Shown: piece by piece, positions 59,706 through 64,000 of the stretch
Position numbering within the stretch: the first letter of the stretch is position 1
Layout: each line of letters starts with the position of its first letter
From: Micromonospora sediminicola
Lineage (GTDB): Bacteria; Actinomycetota; Actinomycetes; Mycobacteriales; Micromonosporaceae
Length of the DNA: 64,000 nt
Direction: 5' to 3'
Assembly: GCF_900089585.1 (NCBI RefSeq)
Contig: NZ_FLRH01000004.1
Coordinates: forward strand, 55,001-119,000
Notes under the pieces: generated by a model
The model's input: the letters and a program-made list of their open reading frames with translations, nothing else
Told to the model about the DNA's origin: nothing
The model's database searches: none
Made by a program: the position numbers and the translations under genes

Positions 59706-60914
59706 TCAGGACGGCGGGCCCAGGCGCGCCGCCACGAGATCCCAGACGGCGTCGGCCAGGTCCTCCTTGGGCTGCTCGGGCAGCCGGTGCACGGCGCCGT
59801 CGGCCCCGATCACGGTCGCCGCGTTGGTCTCCGCGCCGAAGACCTTGTCGACACCCACCTCGTTGACCACGATCAGGTCGGCGCGCTTGCGGGCGAGCTT
59901 GGCCCGGCCGTTGGCCTCGGCGTCGTCGGTCTCCGCGGCGAAGATCACCAGCACCTGCCCGGGCCGGCGATCCCGGCCCAACTCGGCGGCGATGTCCGGG
60001 TTGGTGACCAGCTCGACGGTCGGCGCGACGCCGTCCTCCGACTTCTTGATCTTCCCGGTGGCGTAGCTGGCCGGACGGAAGTCGGCGGGCGCGGCGGCCA
60101 TCACCACGGCGTCCGCGTCGGCGGCCGCCGCCAGCGTGGCCTCGCGCAGCTCCTCGGTGGTGCCCACCCGGACCAGGTCGGCGCCGGCCGGGTCGGCGAG
60201 GGCCACGTTCGCCGACACCAGCGTCACCCGGGCGCCCCGGGCCACGGCGGCGCGGGCGAACGCGTACCCCTGCTTGCCGGAGGACCGGTTGCCGAGGAAG
60301 CGGACCGGGTCGAGCGGCTCGCGGGTGCCGCCGGCGGTGACCACCACGTGCCGGCCGGCCAGGTCGGCCGGGGCGGCCACGCCGCGGGCCAGCGCCCGCC
60401 GGGCGACGGCGAAGATCTCCGCCGGGTCGGGCAGCCGGCCCTTGCCGGTGTCCCGCCCGGTCAGGCGGCCGACCGCCGGCTCGATCACCCGTACGCCCCG
60501 GGAGCGCAGCGTGGCCACGTTGGCCACGGTCGCCGGGTGCTCCCACATCTCGGTGTGCATGGCCGGGGCCAGCACCACCGGGCAGCGCGCGGTCAGCAGC
60601 GTGTTGGTGAGCAGGTCGTCGGCGAGGCCGTGCGCGGCCTTGGCGAGCAGGTCGGCGGTGGCCGGCGCCACCACGACCAGGTCGGCGTGCTGCCCGAGCC
60701 GCACGTGCGGCACCTCGTGCACGTCGGACCAGACGTCGTCGGCCACCGGCTGGCCGGAGAGCGCGGCCCAGGTCGGCGCCCCGACGAAGCGGAGCGCCGA
60801 CGCGGTCGGCACGACCCGGACCCGGTGACCCGACTCGGTGAAGAGCCGGAGCAGCTCACACGCCTTGTAGGCGGCGATGCCACCGCCGACCCCGAGGACG
60901 ATCTCGGCGGGCAT
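59706..60914 (-). CDS. coaBC: Phosphopantothenoylcysteine decarboxylase/synthetase
   Basis: A 402-aa bifunctional enzyme of coenzyme A synthesis. The CoaC half (1-175) has VLGVGGGIAAYKACELLR and VLAPAMHTEMWEHPATVANV with the substrate loop; the CoaB half has VTAGGTREPLDPVRFLGNRS, AAAPADFRPASYATGKIKK and the FAAETDD segment. Both activities should be present. Lies directly after rpoZ (14-nt gap). Confidence 0.95.
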   Translation of the reverse strand: MPAEIVLGVGGGIAAYKACELLRLFTESGHRVRVVPTASALRFVGAPTWAALSGQPVADDVWSDVHEVPHVRLGQHADLVVVAPATADLLAKAAHGLADDLLTNTLLTARCPVVLAPAMHTEMWEHPATVANVATLRSRGVRVIEPAVGRLTGRDTGKGRLPDPAEIFAVARRALARGVAAPADLAGRHVVVTAGGTREPLDPVRFLGNRSSGKQGYAFARAAVARGARVTLVSANVALADPAGADLVRVGTTEELREATLAAAADADAVVMAAAPADFRPASYATGKIKKSEDGVAPTVELVTNPDIAAELGRDRRPGQVLVIFAAETDDAEANGRAKLARKRADLIVVNEVGVDKVFGAETNAATVIGADGAVHRLPEQPKEDLADAVWDLVAARLGPPS

Positions 60915-60928
60915 CGGCGCGGGCGGAA

Positions 60929-61195
60929 CTACGGCTGGTCGGTCGGCTCGGCGGTGAGCAGGCCCGCGTTGATCTCCCGCATCGCGATGGAGAGCGGCTT
61001 CTCCTGCGGGGTGGTCTCCACCAGCGGGCCGACGTACTCCAGCAGGCCCTCACCGAGCTGGCTGTAGTAGGCGTTGACCTGGCGGGCACGCTTGGCGGCG
61101 AAGATGACCAGCGCGTACTTCGAGGTGGTCTTCTCGAGCAGCTCGTCGATCGGCGGGTTGGTGATGCCCTCGGGGTTGGTGGCGATGGATCCCAC
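60929..61195 (-). CDS. rpoZ: RNA polymerase omega subunit
   Basis: An 88-aa protein assisting RNA polymerase assembly. It shows GITNPPIDELLEKTTSKYAL, VIFAAKRARQVNAYYSQLGE and SIAMREINAGLL, as in other actinobacterial omega subunits. The start is the GTG of VGSIATNPEG; upstream sequence in frame is not conserved. Between the gmk-like gene and coaBC, in the conserved order. Confidence 0.94.
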   Translation of the reverse strand: MGSIATNPEGITNPPIDELLEKTTSKYALVIFAAKRARQVNAYYSQLGEGLLEYVGPLVETTPQEKPLSIAMREINAGLLTAEPTDQP

Positions 61196-61254
61196 GAATT
61201 CAAACCTCTGCGTCTCGTGCGCCGCCCAGGGGCGGTGACCGGCTGGCGGGCCGC

Positions 61255-61788
61255 TCAACCGCCGGGAGGCGGTCGGGCCGGGGCCAGGAATGACGAACCG
61301 AGCAATCCTACCAGCTCGGTGGCGGCACGCTCGGTTCGGTCGTGCGCCACGGCGTGTGTGAAGGCGGCCGCGACGGCCGGCTCGGCCCGGTACGCCGGCG
61401 GCGCGAGCAGCACCAGCCGGGCCCGCGGCGCCACCGCCCGGACGGCGAGCGCGCCGGCCAGGTCCAACGGCAGCAGCACCGGACGGCCCTGCGCGAGCCG
61501 GGACCGCACGTCCGCGCGGGGCACACCCCGGCGGTACGGCCCGATCCGGCACCACTCCAGCAGCTCACCGGCCGCGACCAGCCGGTCGAAGGCGGGCGGG
61601 TCGAGGAAGAGCCGGTCCACACCGTCGCGCTCCCCCGGGCGCGGCGGCCGCGTGGTGGCGACCACCGGCACCCACACGGACGCGAGGCGCGCCCGGACCA
61701 ACTCGACGACACTGCCCCGCCCGGCCCCCGAGGGGCCGGAAAGGACAGTGAGCCGAGCCGCCGAGCGCGCCTCGTCATCCGTGCTCAC
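61255..61788 (-). CDS. gmk: Guanylate-kinase-like protein with degenerate P-loop
   Basis: A 177-aa relative of guanylate kinase located in the normal gmk position between mihF and rpoZ. The GMP-binding part is recognisable (VVATTRPPRPGERDGVDRLF, AAGELLEWCRIGPYRRGVPR). The P-loop reads GPSGAGRGS with Arg24 where the catalytic Lys belongs, and the lid segment (RLRGRGTE in relatives) is absent, the protein being about 20 residues short. It may have low or no kinase activity, or may have become a GTP/GMP sensor. The symbol reflects position and homology, not proven activity. No frameshift is seen. Confidence 0.8.
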   Translation of the reverse strand: MSTDDEARSAARLTVLSGPSGAGRGSVVELVRARLASVWVPVVATTRPPRPGERDGVDRLFLDPPAFDRLVAAGELLEWCRIGPYRRGVPRADVRSRLAQGRPVLLPLDLAGALAVRAVAPRARLVLLAPPAYRAEPAVAAAFTHAVAHDRTERAATELVGLLGSSFLAPARPPPGG

Positions 61789-61813
61789 CGCTTGTTTCTA
61801 CACGGTGGGCCGT

Positions 61814-62131
61814 TCAGTTGGCGGCGAACTCTCCGAGCAGCGCCTTACGCTGCTGCTCGCCGAGGCCGCGCAGGCGACGGCTGTCCGCGATCTTGAGCTT
61901 CTCCATGATCTGGGTGGCCCGGATCTTGCCGATGCCCGGCATCGCCTGGAGCACTGCCGAAACCTTCAGCTTGCCCACGACGTCGTCGGACTCGGCCCGC
62001 TCGAGGACGGTGGCGAGGGTGGTCTTGCCCTGCTTGAGCTGCTCCTTCAGCTCAGCGCGGGCCTTGCGGATCTCCGCGGCCTTCTCCAGCGCGGCAGCGC
62101 GCTGTTCGGGGGTCAGTGACGGGAGCGGCAC
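61814..62131 (-). CDS. mihF: Actinobacterial integration host factor
   Basis: A 105-aa nucleoid-associated protein unique to actinobacteria. The N-terminal helix (LTPEQRAAALEKAAEIRKAR) and helix-two-turn-helix (VSAVLQAMPGIGKIRATQIM) that binds DNA in the minor groove are intact. It bends and compacts DNA and serves phage L5-type integration in mycobacteria. Its position upstream of gmk and rpoZ is conserved. Confidence 0.95.
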   Translation of the reverse strand: MPLPSLTPEQRAAALEKAAEIRKARAELKEQLKQGKTTLATVLERAESDDVVGKLKVSAVLQAMPGIGKIRATQIMEKLKIADSRRLRGLGEQQRKALLGEFAAN

Positions 62132-62310
62132 CAGTTCTCCTCAGGTCCCTAGTACGGCGGGCGGAGCGCCCCACCGCAGCTGTGAAACGTGGTGTCGCTG
62201 GCAACCAAAGGGGTCCGTGGTTCCCAGCGCGGGGAAAACTAGCGGTCAACGGAGTTTTCGGCAACGTGGACGCGCGATGATCAACGTAAAGTGACGGAGC
62301 CGTCAGTCAG

Positions 62311-63147
62311 TCAGGCGGTGGTCAGGGCGGCCCGGCAGTCGGTCAGCACCCGCTCGACGGCGGCCCGCAGGGCCTCCTGGTCCGGCCCCGCGCCCAGCAC
62401 CTCACGGGAGTACGACGGCAGCACCGACGGCAGGGCGGCGCCGAAGACCGCCCGCAGCCCGGCGGGCGTCCCGCCCTGCGCACCGAGGCCCGGCGCGAGC
62501 AGCGGACCGTTGACCGCATCCAGGTCGTGACCGGTCTCACCGATCGTCGCGCCGACCACCAGGCCGATGCTGCCGAGCGGCTCCGCACCCCGGTTGAGCT
62601 GGGAAATCTCGTCGATCACGGTCTGCGCCACGGTGCGTCCGTCGGCGGCCACGGCACGCTGCACGGCGGCGCCCTCGGGGTTCGAGGTGAGCGCCAGGAC
62701 GAACACCCCGCCGCCGTGCGCGGCGGCCAACTCGAACATCGGGGCGAGCGAACCCACCCCCAGGTAGGGGCTCGCGGTGACCGCGTCGACATACAGCGGG
62801 CTGGATGGATCGAGGTACGCCGAGGCGTACGCGCGGACCGTCGAACCGATGTCACCGCGCTTGACGTCGAGAAGAACGAGCGCGCCCGCATTTCGCAACT
62901 GTCGGATAGTTGACTCAAGCACGCCGACACCCCGCGCACCGAAGCGCTCGAAGAAAGCCGACTGCGGCTTGACCACGGCCACCCGGTCGCCGATCGCCTC
63001 CACCACGGTGCGGCTGAACCGCTCGAGCCCCTCGACGTCGTCGGGCAGGCCCCAGTCGGCGAGCAGACCCGGGTGCGGGTCGATCCCCACGCAGAGCGGT
63101 CCCCGCTCCGCCACGGCCCGGTGCAGGCGGGCGCCGAACGTCTCCAT
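62311..63147 (-). CDS. pyrF: Orotidine 5'-phosphate decarboxylase, type 2
   Basis: A 278-aa TIM-barrel enzyme making UMP. The catalytic D-x-K-x-x-D array is in LLDVKRGDIGSTVRAYASAY. GPLCVGIDPHPGLLADWGL at the start and LAPGLGAQGGTPAGL near the end are typical of the long type-2 enzymes of actinobacteria. The 179-nt spacer to mihF should carry the mihF promoter. Confidence 0.95.
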   Translation of the reverse strand: METFGARLHRAVAERGPLCVGIDPHPGLLADWGLPDDVEGLERFSRTVVEAIGDRVAVVKPQSAFFERFGARGVGVLESTIRQLRNAGALVLLDVKRGDIGSTVRAYASAYLDPSSPLYVDAVTASPYLGVGSLAPMFELAAAHGGGVFVLALTSNPEGAAVQRAVAADGRTVAQTVIDEISQLNRGAEPLGSIGLVVGATIGETGHDLDAVNGPLLAPGLGAQGGTPAGLRAVFGAALPSVLPSYSREVLGAGPDQEALRAAVERVLTDCRAALTTA

Positions 63148-63279
63148 CGCGCATCTCCCTCTTCCGGCGGCCGGGGCCGCCTCCGTGTCCAGGCGACGGA
63201 CCTCCCGTCGCGTCAGGTCGTCCCGGCCGGCCCCGACCGCCCGGCCGGACCTGGCCGGCCTCGACCGCCCGGCCGGGAC

Positions 63280-64000
63280 TCAGCCGGCCTTGACCGCGGC
63301 GGCCACGCCGGCCGCGATCCGGGCCACGTCCGCCTCGTCGCAGACGTACGGCGGCATGGTGTAGACCAGGTCCCGGAACGGGCGCAGCCACACCCCCTCC
63401 CCGACCGCGGCGGCGGTCGCCCGCGGCAGGTCCACCTCGTGGTCCAGTTGCACCACGCCGATCGCGCCGAGCACCCGCACGTCGGCCACGCCCGGCGTGC
63501 CGCGCAACGGCTCCAGGCCGGCCCGCAGGCCCGCCGCGATCCCCGCCACCCGCCCGGACCAGTCCCCGGCCCGCAGCAGGCCCAGGGAGGCGTTGGCGAC
63601 CGCGCAGGCGAGCGGGTTGCCCATGAACGTCGGACCGTGCGCCAGCACGCCGTCGGCGGAGATCGCCCCGGCCACCTCGGGGGTGCAGAGCGCCGCCGCC
63701 AGCGTCAGGTAGCCACCGGTGAGCGCCTTGCCGACGCAGAGCACGTCCGGCGTGACGCCGGCGTGCTCGGCGGCGAACATCCGGCCGGTCCGGCCGAAGC
63801 CGGTGGCGATCTCGTCGAAGACCAGCAGGATGCCGTGCCGCCGGGTCACCTCGCGCAGCACCCGCAGGTAGTGCGGGTGGTGGAACCGCATCCCGCCGGC
63901 GCCCTGGACCACCGGCTCGACGATCACCGCGGCCAGCTCGTCGGCGTGCCGCTCCACCGCCTCCACCAGCGCCGCCTCGTACGCCGGGTCGGGCGTGGCG
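63280..64000 (-). CDS. bioA: Adenosylmethionine-8-amino-7-oxononanoate aminotransferase, C-terminal part
   Basis: The gene runs off the window's right end, so the N-terminal part is missing; 240 codons are visible. It is a class-III PLP aminotransferase: LAAVIVEPVVQGAGGMRFHH, LLVFDEIATGFGRTGRMFAA and the Schiff-base Lys in DVLCVGKALTGGYLTLAA. HGPTFMGNPLACAVANASL and the ending WLRPFRDLVYTMPPY are diagnostic for BioA rather than ArgD. It makes diaminopelargonate in biotin synthesis. Last gene before a 132-nt spacer to pyrF. Confidence 0.93.
   Translation of the reverse strand, partial: ATPDPAYEAALVEAVERHADELAAVIVEPVVQGAGGMRFHHPHYLRVLREVTRRHGILLVFDEIATGFGRTGRMFAAEHAGVTPDVLCVGKALTGGYLTLAAALCTPEVAGAISADGVLAHGPTFMGNPLACAVANASLGLLRAGDWSGRVAGIAAGLRAGLEPLRGTPGVADVRVLGAIGVVQLDHEVDLPRATAAAVGEGVWLRPFRDLVYTMPPYVCDEADVARIAAGVAAAVKAG

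Overview
The window is chromosomal DNA of a very GC-rich actinomycete, most likely Micromonospora or another Micromonosporaceae genus. The basis is the extreme G/C bias at third codon positions, GTG starts, actinobacterial signature genes (mihF, helicase-motif-deficient priA, CE1758/CE1759-type flavoenzymes) and conserved orders: argCJBDFRGH, infC-rpmI-rplT, pheST, rib operon, hisEG, and mihF-gmk-rpoZ-coaBC-metK-priA. I see no tRNA, rRNA, CRISPR array, transposase or prophage.

Layout. 1-3.7 kb: the end of a thioesterase gene, then a non-canonical NRAMP-type transporter with two small PRC-barrel-like proteins, facing a CNNM/CorC-type transporter. 3.9-5.0 kb: a membrane-anchored acetyltransferase-like protein and a GNAT. 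5.2-14.4 kb: a probable low-oxygen/stress cluster with pyruvate phosphate dikinase, pyruvate formate-lyase and its activase, a pentapeptide-repeat-like protein, a lone cyclic-nucleotide-binding domain and two tandem-domain universal stress proteins. 14.4-18 kb: a two-component flavin monooxygenase pair, a DNA glycosylase and two small proteins. 18-26.4 kb: an eight-gene arginine operon in which every junction is a 4-nt start/stop overlap, driven by one promoter with an ARG box.

26.5-30.6 kb is the most unusual segment. A two-gene islet (1120-aa multidomain STAND-type ATPase plus 3-TM protein) sits between the arginine operon and pheST and looks like an undescribed NLR-like anti-phage system. 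30.7-37 kb: pheST with a candidate attenuator leader, an rRNA/tRNA methyltransferase gene, then infC-rpmI-rplT, where infC appears to start at ATC behind a hairpin leader. 37-39.7 kb: hisE, hisG, a DMT transporter and a PH-domain protein.

39.7-44.9 kb: a repeat-rich spacer, then the riboflavin operon ribD-ribE-ribM-ribBA-ribH behind an FMN riboswitch. 44.9-53.6 kb: a REC-GGDEF regulator, rpe, two septum-formation-type lipoproteins, a secreted M28 aminopeptidase, rsmB, fmt and def. 53.7-64 kb: a cytochrome P450, a kinase/ParB-like fusion, priA, metK, coaBC, rpoZ, a degenerate gmk, mihF, pyrF and the 3' part of bioA.

Most of the window is core metabolism and information processing on the minus strand. 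Apparent novelty lies in the STAND islet, in several small repeats and palindromes, and in unusual leader regions.
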